A stretch of DNA of 64,000 bases from CAVPTL01 sp963794415. GTDB taxonomy: Bacteria > Actinomycetota > Thermoleophilia > Gaiellales > JAICJC01. The stretch's first letter is position 1. Every line of letters begins with the position of its first letter. The translations under genes and the position numbers were made by a program. This document shows positions 16,493-24,077 of this stretch, piece after piece. Where the stretch lies: contig CAWCDI010000002.1 in the NCBI GenBank assembly GCA_963794415.1, forward strand, positions 372,001 through 436,000, given 5' to 3'. The notes under the pieces were generated by a model. The model was given only the letters and a program-made list of their open reading frames with translations. It did no database searches and was not told the DNA's origin.

Positions 16493-17794
16493 ATGGCGAC
16501 CGCCGCCGATCTGCACCTCGAGCTGCTGGCAGGGGCTCCGGCAATCCCGCTCACGGGGGTCTCGGTGATCGAGCACATCGCCGGCGTCGAGGCGGTCGAG
16601 CGGGGCGGGGTCGCAGTCATGGCACGGGCGATCGACCTCGCCGGGTACCGGCTGGACTCGGCCGCGAGGATCCTGGGCGAGCGCGGTGCAGCGGCGCTCG
16701 TCCTGATCGACCCGCCGCCGCTCTCGGCCACTGTGCGCGCGATTGCAGAGCGGGCGGGCGTGGCGGTGCTGGCCGCCGACCGCGACACCGACCTCGGCCG
16801 GCTCTGCACCGACATCTCGCGCGTGATCGACGGCGGCGCGGCCGACGCGCTGGTGAACGCGGTGGCGTTCGTCTCGGCGCTTCGAAGCTCCGGCGCGCCG
16901 TCGTCCGAGCGCGCGGAGGAGCTGGCCGAAACCGCCTTTGGCCCGTTCGCGCCGAACGAGGGCGCGGCCGGCATGGCCCACCGCCTCGCCCAGATCGCCG
17001 CGGGCGAGATCACCGCCCGCTGGCTCGAGGGCGAGCGCACGCGGGCCGACGCGCCCATCCGCTCGCGCGGCGTGGTGCTCACCGAGCTCCTGCTCGCAGC
17101 ACCGCACCGCACCACGCTGGTGGCCGACCGCGCCCGGTCGCTGGGCTTGCCCGTGGACGGCTGGCACACCGTGGTGCGGCTCGAGCTGGAGGCCTCCGAC
17201 GAGCACGTGCGAACGGCGCTCGAGACCGCCCGCGCCGCCGGTGGCGTGTGGCATGCGGCGCTCCTCGGCTCGGCCATCGTGCTCGTGCGGATGGACCGCG
17301 CCGAGCCCACCCAGCGCCAGACCTCGGCGGTCGCCGCCGCGGCCACCCGGGTGCTCGAGTCCCTCACCGGCGCGGGGCTCGTGCGCTGCGGGGTCGGCAC
17401 GCCGCACGCGGGGCTCGCAGGGCTGCGAAGCTCCGACGCCGAGGCCCGCTCGGCGCTCGACTCCGGCCGGCCGGGCGTGGCCAACGCCTTCGACCCGGCA
17501 GGGCTCCAGCGGCTGCTGGTGGAGTGGTATGCCAACGACGCGGCTCGGGCCTCGGTGGCCGAGCTGCTGGCACCGCTCGACGCGCTCGGTGAGAGGCGCG
17601 GCCGCGAGTCGGTGCGCACGCTGCGCGCCTACCTCGACCACCGCGGCTCGCTGGCGGCCGCCGGGCAGGAGCTCCACCTGCACCGAAACGCCGTCGCCTA
17701 CCGGATGAAGCGCATCACGGAGGTGCTCGGCGCCGACCTGGACGACCCCGATCAGCGGCTCGCGCTCCACCTGGCCTGCCGCGCCCGTGCATAA
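16493..17794 (+). CDS. PucR-family transcriptional regulator
   Basis: 433 aa. N-terminal about 120 residues resemble the PucR purine-catabolism sensing domain (LTGVSVIEHIAGVEAVERGG...ALVLIDPPP). A central GGDEF-like/degenerate region follows, and the C-terminal PucR helix-turn-helix reads TLRAYLDHRGSLAAAGQELH and LHRNAVAYRMKRI. Such regulators typically activate adjacent nitrogen-compound catabolic genes, here the divergent DUF917/hydantoinase/binding protein/FAD oxidase operon. The ATG at 16493 is exactly where transcription should begin, so the mRNA is predicted leaderless. Confidence 0.9.
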   Translation: MATAADLHLELLAGAPAIPLTGVSVIEHIAGVEAVERGGVAVMARAIDLAGYRLDSAARILGERGAAALVLIDPPPLSATVRAIAERAGVAVLAADRDTDLGRLCTDISRVIDGGAADALVNAVAFVSALRSSGAPSSERAEELAETAFGPFAPNEGAAGMAHRLAQIAAGEITARWLEGERTRADAPIRSRGVVLTELLLAAPHRTTLVADRARSLGLPVDGWHTVVRLELEASDEHVRTALETARAAGGVWHAALLGSAIVLVRMDRAEPTQRQTSAVAAAATRVLESLTGAGLVRCGVGTPHAGLAGLRSSDAEARSALDSGRPGVANAFDPAGLQRLLVEWYANDAARASVAELLAPLDALGERRGRESVRTLRAYLDHRGSLAAAGQELHLHRNAVAYRMKRITEVLGADLDDPDQRLALHLACRARA

Positions 17795-17805
17795 AACCCG
17801 CGAGC

Positions 17806-17820
17806 CGGGTATCAGCATGG
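17806..17820 (+). other. small hairpin after pucR
   Basis: ACCCG-CGAGC-CGGGT, a 5-bp stem with a 5-nt loop 11 nt after the pucR stop. There is no T-tract, so intrinsic termination is doubtful. Confidence 0.35.
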
Positions 17821-17844
17821 TGCAGTCAAGGAAAAGAGGGCACC

Positions 17845-18183
17845 ATGGCACATGCCATCCCACGCAACCAGGCGGCCGCAGCGAGTCAGGCCCCGCGGCG
17901 CCCCACCCACGTCCTGTTCGGCATCGCCGCAGGCTTCGTCTTCATGTATGCGGTGGGCGCGCTCGCCGTGATCCTCGTGAACGACAGCCGGCTCACCGGC
18001 GACCGCACCGACGTCTTCAGCTACATCATCGGGATGCCGCTGCTCCTGGGGATCGCAGGCGGCGTGTTCGGCGCGATCATCTCGGTGCTGTCCTATGCCG
18101 AGGAAGAGGACGTGCCGGTGCGCGAGACGGCCGACCACCAGATCGTGGTTGACGATCGCGCCTCGGCCAAGACCACGCAATGA
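17845..18183 (+). CDS. small two-helix membrane protein
   Basis: 112 aa; no family recognised. An alanine/proline-rich N-terminus is followed by two hydrophobic segments, about residues 22-46 (HVLFGIAAGFVFMYAVGALAV) and 60-82 (IIGMPLLLGIAGGVFGAII). The C-terminal tail is acidic (YAEEEDVPVRETADHQIVVDD). An AAGAGGGCACC ribosome site precedes the ATG. It is probably transcribed alone. Confidence 0.75.
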   Translation: MAHAIPRNQAAAASQAPRRPTHVLFGIAAGFVFMYAVGALAVILVNDSRLTGDRTDVFSYIIGMPLLLGIAGGVFGAIISVLSYAEEEDVPVRETADHQIVVDDRASAKTTQ

Positions 18184-18266
18184 CGCCGTCCTCGCAGGCA
18201 CAGCTTCGCGCCCTTGGCGAACCGCTGGCATCCGTGCTTCGCGCTGCGCGCGAGTCCAGCCAGATG

Positions 18267-19208
18267 TCAGCAGCCGCCGGCGGGCGGTTCGCGGCCGAGG
18301 AGCCCGGCGACGATCGAGCGGACGTTCCAGCGCTCCATGCCGATGTAGGTGGCGCCCGGTGAACCGGCCGGGCCCAGGGTGTCGCCGTAGAGCGTGGCGT
18401 ATACCTTGACGCCCGCCTCCCGCGCGATCTGATCCTCGAGCGAGGGGTTGAGCGACGACTCGGTGAAGATCGCCCGCACGTGCTGGGCCTTGATCCGCTG
18501 GATGAGGTCGGCGACGTTCTGGGCGCTCGGCTCGGCCGAGGTCGAGAGCGACGGGATGACCGATCCCACCACGGTGAGGCCGTAGTGCGCGGCGAAGTAG
18601 GCGAACGCGTCGTGGTTGGTGACGAGCTTGCGGTTGGAGGCGGGGAGGCAGGCCATGACCCGCTTGTTGGCGGCGTCCATCGCCTGGATCCGCCTGACGT
18701 AGGCCGCGGCGTTGGCCGCGAAGGCCGCACGGTGGGCGGGGTCGATCCGGCCCAGCTCGGCGCCCAGGTTGTGGGCGGCGCGGGCAAAGAGCGCGGGGTC
18801 ATGCCACCAGTGCGGATCGCCGTCGGGCTCCTGGCTGTCGCCCTGGCGGATCGGCAGGCCGGCGGAGGCGTCGAACACCGGCGCGCCGCTGCTGCTGTCG
18901 GAGATGAGCTGCGCGGCCCAGGTGTCGATGCCCACGCCCGAGGTCACCGCGAGCTTCGCGTTGGCGATGCCTATGGCGTCCGAGGGTGACGGCTCGAACT
19001 CGTGCGGATCGACGTTGGGCTTCAGGATCCCGACCATGTTCACGTCGTCCCCGCCCACGTTTCGCACGAGATCCTGCATCTGGGTGGTGGTGGCGACCAC
19101 CGTCGGGCGGTTGGGGTCGTTGCTGCCGATCCTCGTGGTGCCGCACCCCGCGGCCAGCAGGCACACGAGCGCCGTCAGCGCGAGCCGGTGGGGAGTGGCG
19201 GAGAGCAT
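18267..19208 (-). CDS. znuA: zinc/manganese ABC transporter substrate-binding lipoprotein
   Basis: 313 aa, cluster A-I metal-binding protein. Lipobox LLAAGC puts the acylated Cys near residue 22. Metal ligands visible: His in NVDPHEFEPSP, His in DPHWWHDP, His in VTNHDAFAYFAAHYG and the acidic ligand in IFTESSLNPSLEDQI. The His-rich loop typical of many ZnuA proteins is short. Divergent from the Fur-family regulator whose Zur-like box overlaps this promoter, and cognate ATPase and permease follow that regulator. Zinc is favoured over manganese because of that box. Confidence 0.9.
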   Translation of the reverse strand: MLSATPHRLALTALVCLLAAGCGTTRIGSNDPNRPTVVATTTQMQDLVRNVGGDDVNMVGILKPNVDPHEFEPSPSDAIGIANAKLAVTSGVGIDTWAAQLISDSSSGAPVFDASAGLPIRQGDSQEPDGDPHWWHDPALFARAAHNLGAELGRIDPAHRAAFAANAAAYVRRIQAMDAANKRVMACLPASNRKLVTNHDAFAYFAAHYGLTVVGSVIPSLSTSAEPSAQNVADLIQRIKAQHVRAIFTESSLNPSLEDQIAREAGVKVYATLYGDTLGPAGSPGATYIGMERWNVRSIVAGLLGREPPAGGC

Positions 19209-19217
19209 CGGAGCGGC

Positions 19218-19277
19218 AGAGTAGCAGAACGAAAGTCATTGTCACTCTTTGCAAACCGGAGTCGGTTTCAGTATGCT
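19218..19277. promoter_or_regulatory. divergent znuA/zur promoter with Zur-like box
   Basis: Minus strand: GTGACA (19240-19245), 16-nt spacer, TACTCT (19218-19223), znuA ATG 9 nt on. Plus strand: TTGCAA (19249-19254), 17-nt spacer, TATGCT (19272-19277), ATG at 19284 (leaderless). On the minus strand 19230-19244 reads TGACAATGACTTTCG, agreeing at 12 of 15 positions with the Zur-type box TGAAAATGATTTTCA as I remember it, and overlaps the znuA -35. A second perfect repeat AAACCG-GAGT-CGGTTT fills the regulator's spacer (19253-19268). Confidence 0.65.
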
Positions 19278-19283
19278 CTGGCG

Positions 19284-19685
19284 ATGGATGAGATCGGCCG
19301 AAACCGCAAGAACCGCGCCGCGCTGCTCGACGCCGGGCGCCAGATGGGCCGCGCCTTCACGGTGCGCGAGCTGCACGACGCCGCCGTCAAGGAGCAGCCC
19401 CGCCTCGGGCTCACCACCGCCTACCGCGCAGTCGAGCGCTGGCGCGAGGAGGGCTTCGCTGAGGAGGCAGGGCGCCGCGGCGACGAGGCGACCTACGTCT
19501 TCTGCACCGATGTCGGCCACCACCATCACGTCGTCTGCGTGGACTGCGGGAAGACCGCGACGCTGGGCGGATGCGTCGTCGAGCCCGTGCGGCGGGCCGT
19601 GTCCGACGCGGGGTTCGAGCTGATCGACGCGGCTCTCGGTGCGCTGCCCGCGCGATGCGCGAGCTGCGCCGCCAATGCACGGTAG
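19284..19685 (+). CDS. zur: Fur-family metalloregulator (likely Zur)
   Basis: 133 aa. The N-terminal winged helix has FTVRELHDAAVKEQPRLGLTTAYRAVERW; the hinge HHHHVVCVDCGK supplies the His-rich metal site and first CxxC, and ARCASCA near the C-terminus supplies the second CxxC of the structural zinc. Placement inside a znu cluster and the box over the znuA promoter argue for zinc sensing and autoregulation. Predicted leaderless: TATGCT ends 6 nt before the ATG. The end overlaps znuC by 11 nt. Confidence 0.85.
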   Translation: MDEIGRNRKNRAALLDAGRQMGRAFTVRELHDAAVKEQPRLGLTTAYRAVERWREEGFAEEAGRRGDEATYVFCTDVGHHHHVVCVDCGKTATLGGCVVEPVRRAVSDAGFELIDAALGALPARCASCAANAR

Positions 19686-20427
19686 CGCCGCCGGCCCGCT
19701 CCTGCGGGTGGATGACCTCGCGGTCGATCTGGCGGGCCGCCGCGTGCTGGAGCACGTCTCGCTGCAGGTGCCGGCGGGCGTCGTGGTCGGGCTCGTCGGC
19801 CCAAACGGCGCGGGCAAGACCACGCTTCTGCGCGCCATCGCCGGCACGCGGCCCACGGCCGCCGGCACCGTGACCACCCCCGGCACCGTTGGCTACATGC
19901 CGCAGCTCGCCCCGGCGGTGTGGGAGTTCCCGCTCTCGGTGCTCGACGTCGCGCTGCAGGGCTCCTATCGCCGCGTGGGCTGGCTTCGGATGCCGTCTCG
20001 CGCCGAGCGCCAGAAGGCGCTTGAGGCCCTCGACGCCGTCGGGATGGCGGGCTTCGAGCGGCGCCAGATCGGCCAGCTCTCCGGCGGCCAGCGCCAGCGC
20101 GTGCTGCTTGCCCGCACGCTGGTGCAGGACGCCCCGCTGGTGCTGCTCGACGAGCCCATGACGGGCGTGGACGCCGCCACCGCGGCCCACTTCGTCGAGA
20201 CGCTGCACGAGCTGCGGGCCCAGGGGCGCTCGGTGGTCATCTCGACCCACGACCTGGGCTGGGCCGCCCAGCAGTGCGACCTCATCTGCCTGCTCTCGGG
20301 CACGGTGCACGCCTTCGGGCCGCCCGCCGAGACGCTCACCGCGGCGTCGCTCGCCGACGTCTACGGCGCGACCACCATCGAGGTGGGCGGCGTGCGGATC
20401 CTCGCGCCCGAGGGCCACCACCACTGA
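19675..20427 (+). CDS. znuC: zinc ABC transporter ATP-binding protein
   Basis: 250 aa. Start taken at the ATG at 19675 (MHGSAAGP), overlapping the regulator stop. Walker A GPNGAGKTT, signature LSGGQRQRVLLAR, Walker B LVLLDEPM with the switch His in STHDLGW. The His-containing tail GHHH at the C-terminus may bind metal. Works at the inner membrane face with the permease that follows it (stop and start overlap by one base, TGATG). Confidence 0.9.
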   Translation: MHGSAAGPLLRVDDLAVDLAGRRVLEHVSLQVPAGVVVGLVGPNGAGKTTLLRAIAGTRPTAAGTVTTPGTVGYMPQLAPAVWEFPLSVLDVALQGSYRRVGWLRMPSRAERQKALEALDAVGMAGFERRQIGQLSGGQRQRVLLARTLVQDAPLVLLDEPMTGVDAATAAHFVETLHELRAQGRSVVISTHDLGWAAQQCDLICLLSGTVHAFGPPAETLTAASLADVYGATTIEVGGVRILAPEGHHH

Positions 20428-21272
20428 TGGGCCACTACCTGTTCGACCCGCTCCAGTTCGAGTTCATGCGCCGCGCGCTCGCCGCGGTGGTGCTCACCGG
20501 CATCGTCTCGGGAGTGCTCGGCAGCTACGTGGTGCTGCGCGGCATGGCGTTCATCGGCGATGCGCTCTCCCACGCGGTGTTCCCGGGCATCGTGATCGCC
20601 GTGGCGCTCGGCCGCAGCATCCTGCTCGGGGCGATGGTGGTGGGGCTGCTCACCGCGGTCGGGATCGCGCTCATCAGCCGCAGCCGCAGGGTGTCGGAGG
20701 ACACCGCGATCGGCATCCTCTTCGCCGGCATGTTCGCGCTGGGCGTGGTGCTCGTGTCGAGCCTCGCCTCCTACCAGAAGGACATCGCCGATCTGCTCTT
20801 CGGAAGCATCCTGGGCGTGTCCCAGAGCGATCTGGAGCTGGCTGCGGTGGCGACCGTGGTGGTGCTGGTGACCGTGATCCTGCTGAACAAGGAGTTCTCG
20901 CTGATCGCGTTCGATCGCGAGATGGCCGACGCCATGCGCTACCCCGTGTTCGTGCTCGACCTGCTGCTGCTGGCGCTGATCACCCTGGCGATCGTCGTCT
21001 CGCTGCGGGCCATCGGCAACATCCTGGTGCTGGCGATGCTGGTGACGCCCGCCGCGACGGCGCGGCTCCTCACCAACCGGCTGCTGGTGATGCAGGCGCT
21101 GGCCGCGGCGATCGGCGCGGTCTGTGGCGTGGTGGGGCTCTACATCTCGTTCTGGTGGGATCTGGCGTCGGGCGGGACGATCGTGGTCACGGCGACGCTC
21201 GTCTTCTTCGTCGTCTTCGGCGCCCACGAGCTGCTGCAGGCGCACGGCCGGCGCCGTCCGCTCAGCGTGTGA
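20427..21272 (+). CDS. znuB: zinc ABC transporter permease
   Basis: 281 aa with seven or eight membrane helices, family ABC-3. Conserved GSYVVLRGMAFIGDALSHAVFPG near residues 32-55 is the usual signature; SEDTAIGILFAGMFALGVVL and ALRAIGNILVLAML-type helices follow. Completes the ZnuABC set with znuC upstream and znuA divergent. The 3' end overlaps the convergent sarcosine-oxidase-like gene by 11 nt. Confidence 0.9.
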   Translation: MGHYLFDPLQFEFMRRALAAVVLTGIVSGVLGSYVVLRGMAFIGDALSHAVFPGIVIAVALGRSILLGAMVVGLLTAVGIALISRSRRVSEDTAIGILFAGMFALGVVLVSSLASYQKDIADLLFGSILGVSQSDLELAAVATVVVLVTVILLNKEFSLIAFDREMADAMRYPVFVLDLLLLALITLAIVVSLRAIGNILVLAMLVTPAATARLLTNRLLVMQALAAAIGAVCGVVGLYISFWWDLASGGTIVVTATLVFFVVFGAHELLQAHGRRRPLSV

Positions 21273-22395
21273 TGGGGTCGCTCGCCGAGGCCGTGCCGCG
21301 CAGACCGGCGCGATCCAGCGCGAGCAGCGGGTTGGCGGGCGCGCCCTCGAGCACGTCGGCCACCAGCGGCCCCAGTGCCGGCCCGAACTTGAAGGCGTGG
21401 CCGGAGCAGCCGCAGGCGAGCGTGACCGGGCCGCGGCGGTCCACCACGAAGTCGCCGTCGGGCGTCATCGTCCACGGGTGGCGCTGGCTCAGCTTGACGC
21501 GCGCCGGCGCGCCGGGCATGCGATCGGCGAGCCAGTCGAGCAGCAGCCGCTCCTCGGCCAGGTCGGGATCCCACTCGCCCACGTCGGGCTGCCAGCCTTC
21601 GGCGCCCGCGTCGTAGGCCACCTTGTAGCCGATGCCCGGCACGGGGTGGCCGTAGATGCCGGCGCCGCCCGCGCCCCACTCGGTGATGCCCGGGCGGTCG
21701 ACCATGTCGCGCGCATCCAGGAAGGTGACCTGGGCGATCGCCGGTGCGAGGGGCACCGGGATGCCGAGCTGCTCCAGGAGCGGGCCTGACCACGGCCCTG
21801 CGGCGATCACCACGTTGTCGCTCGCGAGCGCGCCCCGGGTGGTGGTGACGGTGACGGGGCCCGACGCGTCGATCGCGGTCACGGGCTCGTTCTCGTGGAT
21901 GTCCACGCCCGCCTCGAGCGCCGCCTCGCGGAGGGCCTGCATCCCCTGCTCGGCCATCACGGTGCCGCTGTCGGCGGAGAAGAGGCCGCTCGATCCGGGG
22001 TCGGGCGAGAGCTCGGGCATGAGCGTCTGGAGCTCCTTCGCCGAGAGCCGCTCGATGCCGGCGCCGGCCTGGGCCACCGCAGTCTCGATGGCGGCGAGGG
22101 TCGGCTCCGGGCCGAGGTCGATCTGCCCGGTGAGGTGCAGCACGGTGCGGCCCGTCTCGGTCTCGAGCCCGCGCCAGCGCTGGATGGCATCGAGCGCCAG
22201 GGCGACGTAGAACGGCTCGTTGTAGGCGATGCGGATGCCGCGCGATGCGCCGGTGGACGAGCCCGCCGGGTGGCCGATCGTGAACTGCTCGACGAGCGCC
22301 ACCGTGTGGCCACGGCGCGCCAGCTCGAGCGCAGTGGCCAGACCAAATACCCCGGCCCCCACCACGGTCACGTCGTATCGCTCATCTCCGGCCAT
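21262..22395 (-). CDS. monomeric sarcosine oxidase/N-methyltryptophan oxidase-like flavoprotein
   Basis: 377 aa. N-terminal FAD fold VTVVGAGVFGLATALELARRG, then GSSTGASRGIRIAYNE with the conserved Arg-x-x-Arg-type loop of the family, and C-terminal SGHAFKFGPALGPLVADVL. In the family the covalent FAD cysteine sits just before a TPDxxF motif; here that motif reads RHPWTMTPDGDFVVD, with His where Cys is expected, so the flavin may be non-covalent. Start ATG 22395 (MAGDERYDV) preferred; ATG 22407 is possible. A perfect palindromic repeat lies directly upstream. Confidence 0.85.
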   Translation of the reverse strand: MAGDERYDVTVVGAGVFGLATALELARRGHTVALVEQFTIGHPAGSSTGASRGIRIAYNEPFYVALALDAIQRWRGLETETGRTVLHLTGQIDLGPEPTLAAIETAVAQAGAGIERLSAKELQTLMPELSPDPGSSGLFSADSGTVMAEQGMQALREAALEAGVDIHENEPVTAIDASGPVTVTTTRGALASDNVVIAAGPWSGPLLEQLGIPVPLAPAIAQVTFLDARDMVDRPGITEWGAGGAGIYGHPVPGIGYKVAYDAGAEGWQPDVGEWDPDLAEERLLLDWLADRMPGAPARVKLSQRHPWTMTPDGDFVVDRRGPVTLACGCSGHAFKFGPALGPLVADVLEGAPANPLLALDRAGLRGTASASDPITR

Positions 22396-22417
22396 CCACC
22401 GGTTCATAGCACGAGCT

Positions 22418-22452
22418 CGTGAATCAACGGTGCCAGGCACCGTTGATTCACG
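22418..22452. repeat. GTGCC(A/T)GGCAC palindromic repeat, copy 3 (perfect 35-bp)
   Basis: Arms of 17 bases, CGTGAATCAACGGTGCC and its exact reverse complement, around a single A. It shares GTGAAT and the GGTGCCAGGCACC core with the other copies but is fully symmetric. It lies 11-23 nt upstream of the sarcosine-oxidase-like start and 17 nt after the SnoaL-like stop. Confidence 0.9.
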
Positions 22453-22469
22453 CACGGGCCGCCAGGCCG

Positions 22470-22913
22470 CTATGCAACCCGCATCTCGCCCATCTGCGCG
22501 CCGAGCTGGCGCATCAGGACGCCCGTGTCCCACACGTGCCACAGGTCATCCAGACGCCCGTCGGCCGCGTACTGGAACTGGTGCATGTGGCGCAGCTCGA
22601 CCTTCGCCCCGACCGGCTCGATGGCCGCCAGCGGGCCGAGCGCCAGCACGCCCAGATGGGTGCCGGTCATCATCGACCGGCTGAAGACCACGTTGCCTTC
22701 CGAGACCATCGCCTCCACGTCGAAGTGCAGGTCGGGAAACCCGGTGCGAAGCGTGGTGATCACCTGTTTCAGGTGGGGCGCGAAGCTCGCGCCCTCGGGC
22801 TCCTGGTGGTCGGTGCTGCCGGCCGAGAGGGCCGTGTCCACGAAGTCCAGGTCGCCCTGGTTGAACATCCGCTCGAACCCCTCGAGCGTGACCGCCTTGA
22901 GATCGATGTCCAT
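22470..22913 (-). CDS. SnoaL-like/ester cyclase-fold protein
   Basis: 147 aa, single alpha+beta cone domain. FERMFNQGDLDFVDTALS, then FPDLHFDVEAMVSEGNVVFSR, and HMHQFQYAADGRLDDLWHVWD match the polyketide-cyclase/SnoaL fold, with the Asp/His positions typical of this group. Likely an isomerase, hydrolase or simply a ligand-binding protein; substrate unknown. Strong ribosome site AAAGGAGCTGCC before the ATG at 22913. Divergent from a TetR regulator with a bipartite palindrome between them. Confidence 0.82.
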   Translation of the reverse strand: MDIDLKAVTLEGFERMFNQGDLDFVDTALSAGSTDHQEPEGASFAPHLKQVITTLRTGFPDLHFDVEAMVSEGNVVFSRSMMTGTHLGVLALGPLAAIEPVGAKVELRHMHQFQYAADGRLDDLWHVWDTGVLMRQLGAQMGEMRVA

Positions 22914-22926
22914 GGCAGCTCCTTTC

Positions 22927-22965
22927 AGTAGAATCACATTCCAGTGAGTGGAACGGTACTCTACT
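22927..22965. promoter_or_regulatory. bipartite palindromic operator of the TetR/SnoaL divergon
   Basis: AGTAGA, 6 nt, TTCCA, 5-nt centre, TGGAA, 6 nt, TCTACT: two nested perfect inverted repeats sharing one centre at 22946. The right outer arm overlaps the regulator's TACTCT -10 (22957-22962), from which transcription would begin at its ATG at 22969. Confidence 0.7.
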
Positions 22966-22968
22966 GAC

Positions 22969-23601
22969 ATGACCGATGTCAAGTCACGCCGCGATCTCGC
23001 AGCCGAGCAGACCCTCCGCACCATCGTGCAGACCGCGTCGCGGCTCTTCCTCGAGCAGGGCTACGCGGCCACCACCATCAGCCAGATCGCTCGCGAGTCC
23101 GGGGTCGTCGTGCAGACCATCTACAACTCGGCAGGCTCCAAGGGGCAGCTCCTCTCGCGGGTGCTCGACTTCGCGGCGGCGGGGGACAAGGCGCCGCGGC
23201 CGGTGCCCTCGTTCATGCGCGAGCGTGCGCAGGCAGAGCCCGATCCGCGCAAGGTGATCGCCCTCCTGGTGGAGTTCTGGCGCGACGCGCTGGAGCGCAC
23301 CGCCCCCATCTTCGAGGTGATCCGCCAGGCCGCGGCGCTCGACCCGGAGATCGCCGAGCTCGAGACGCAGAGGGCACAGCAGCGGCTCAGAAACTACGCC
23401 AGTGCCGGGCAGCTCCTGGCGAGCCGCGGCGACCTCCGCGCGGGCCTCACGCCCGATGACGCGGCTGCGATCATCTTCTCGCTGGGCCACCCCGAGGCAT
23501 ATCGGCTCCTGGTGCAGAAGTCCGGCTGGTCGATTGAGCGCTGGAGCGCGTGGGTCACCGCCGCGCTCATCGCTGCGCTCCTGGAACCACCAGCTCCATG
23601 A
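22969..23601 (+). CDS. TetR-family transcriptional regulator
   Basis: 210 aa. N-terminal helix-turn-helix spans residues about 12-58: AEQTLRTIVQTASRLFLEQG, YAATTISQIARESGVVVQTI and YNSAGSKGQLLSRVLDF. The variable C-terminal ligand domain has TAPIFEVIRQAAALDPEIAEL. Start set at the ATG at 22969 on promoter spacing (leaderless). Probably represses the divergent SnoaL-like gene and itself through the nested palindrome. The 3' end overlaps the convergent acetyltransferase by 35 nt. Confidence 0.9.
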   Translation: MTDVKSRRDLAAEQTLRTIVQTASRLFLEQGYAATTISQIARESGVVVQTIYNSAGSKGQLLSRVLDFAAAGDKAPRPVPSFMRERAQAEPDPRKVIALLVEFWRDALERTAPIFEVIRQAAALDPEIAELETQRAQQRLRNYASAGQLLASRGDLRAGLTPDDAAAIIFSLGHPEAYRLLVQKSGWSIERWSAWVTAALIAALLEPPAP

Positions 23602-24025
23602 GCGTCGCATCCACGCGGGTGCCGTCGTCCATCAGCTGGTACTCGCGCAGCGTCCCGACCACGCGGAAGCCCACGGCGGCGTAGCAGCGCACGGCGCGCT
23701 CGTTGGCCGAGGCAGGGTCGATGGTGAGGCGGTGGTGGCCGCGCTCGCGCACCAGGTAGCCGATGAGCAGCTCGATCGCCTCGCGCCCCAGGCCGCGGCC
23801 CTGCCACGCTGAGCCCAGGAAGATGTCGATCGCCGCGTAGTGGAACTGCGCGCCGGGCTCCTCGACGTACTGGATGCCGCCGGCCACCTCGCCGTCGCAC
23901 TCGATCACGAAGAAGTGCTGGTCGGGCTCTGCGTTTCGCAGGTCGTCCACCGTCTCGCTGCGCTCGGCGACGCCCCACCACTGCTCGACCGTGGGATCGC
24001 AGCGCACCGCGTGCACCGCATCCAC
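23567..24025 (-). CDS. GNAT acetyltransferase (AAC(6')-like), start uncertain
   Basis: 152 aa from the GTG at 24025. Motif A AIDIFLGSAWQGRGLGREAIELL and motif B ANERAVRCYAAVGF are clear; VEQWWGVAE and the overall layout resemble 6'-N-acetyltransferases of the RimJ/AAC type. In-frame residues upstream to 24070 (LTGERLTLRPGTDADV) look like the usual first beta strand, yet no ATG, GTG or TTG opens that frame. So either a CTG at 24070 is used or the protein starts short. Substrate unknown. Confidence 0.78.
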   Translation of the reverse strand: MDAVHAVRCDPTVEQWWGVAERSETVDDLRNAEPDQHFFVIECDGEVAGGIQYVEEPGAQFHYAAIDIFLGSAWQGRGLGREAIELLIGYLVRERGHHRLTIDPASANERAVRCYAAVGFRVVGTLREYQLMDDGTRVDATLMELVVPGAQR

Positions 24026-24077
24026 ATCTGCGTCCGTCCCCGGGCGCAGGGTGAGCCGCTCGCCGGTCAGGGTGGGC

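Noticed and set aside
15350..17863. 837-codon minus-strand frame extending upstream of DUF917 across pucR
   Set aside because: Only the last 351 codons look like protein (DUF917); the rest is antisense to PucR and lacks a start fitting the divergent promoter.
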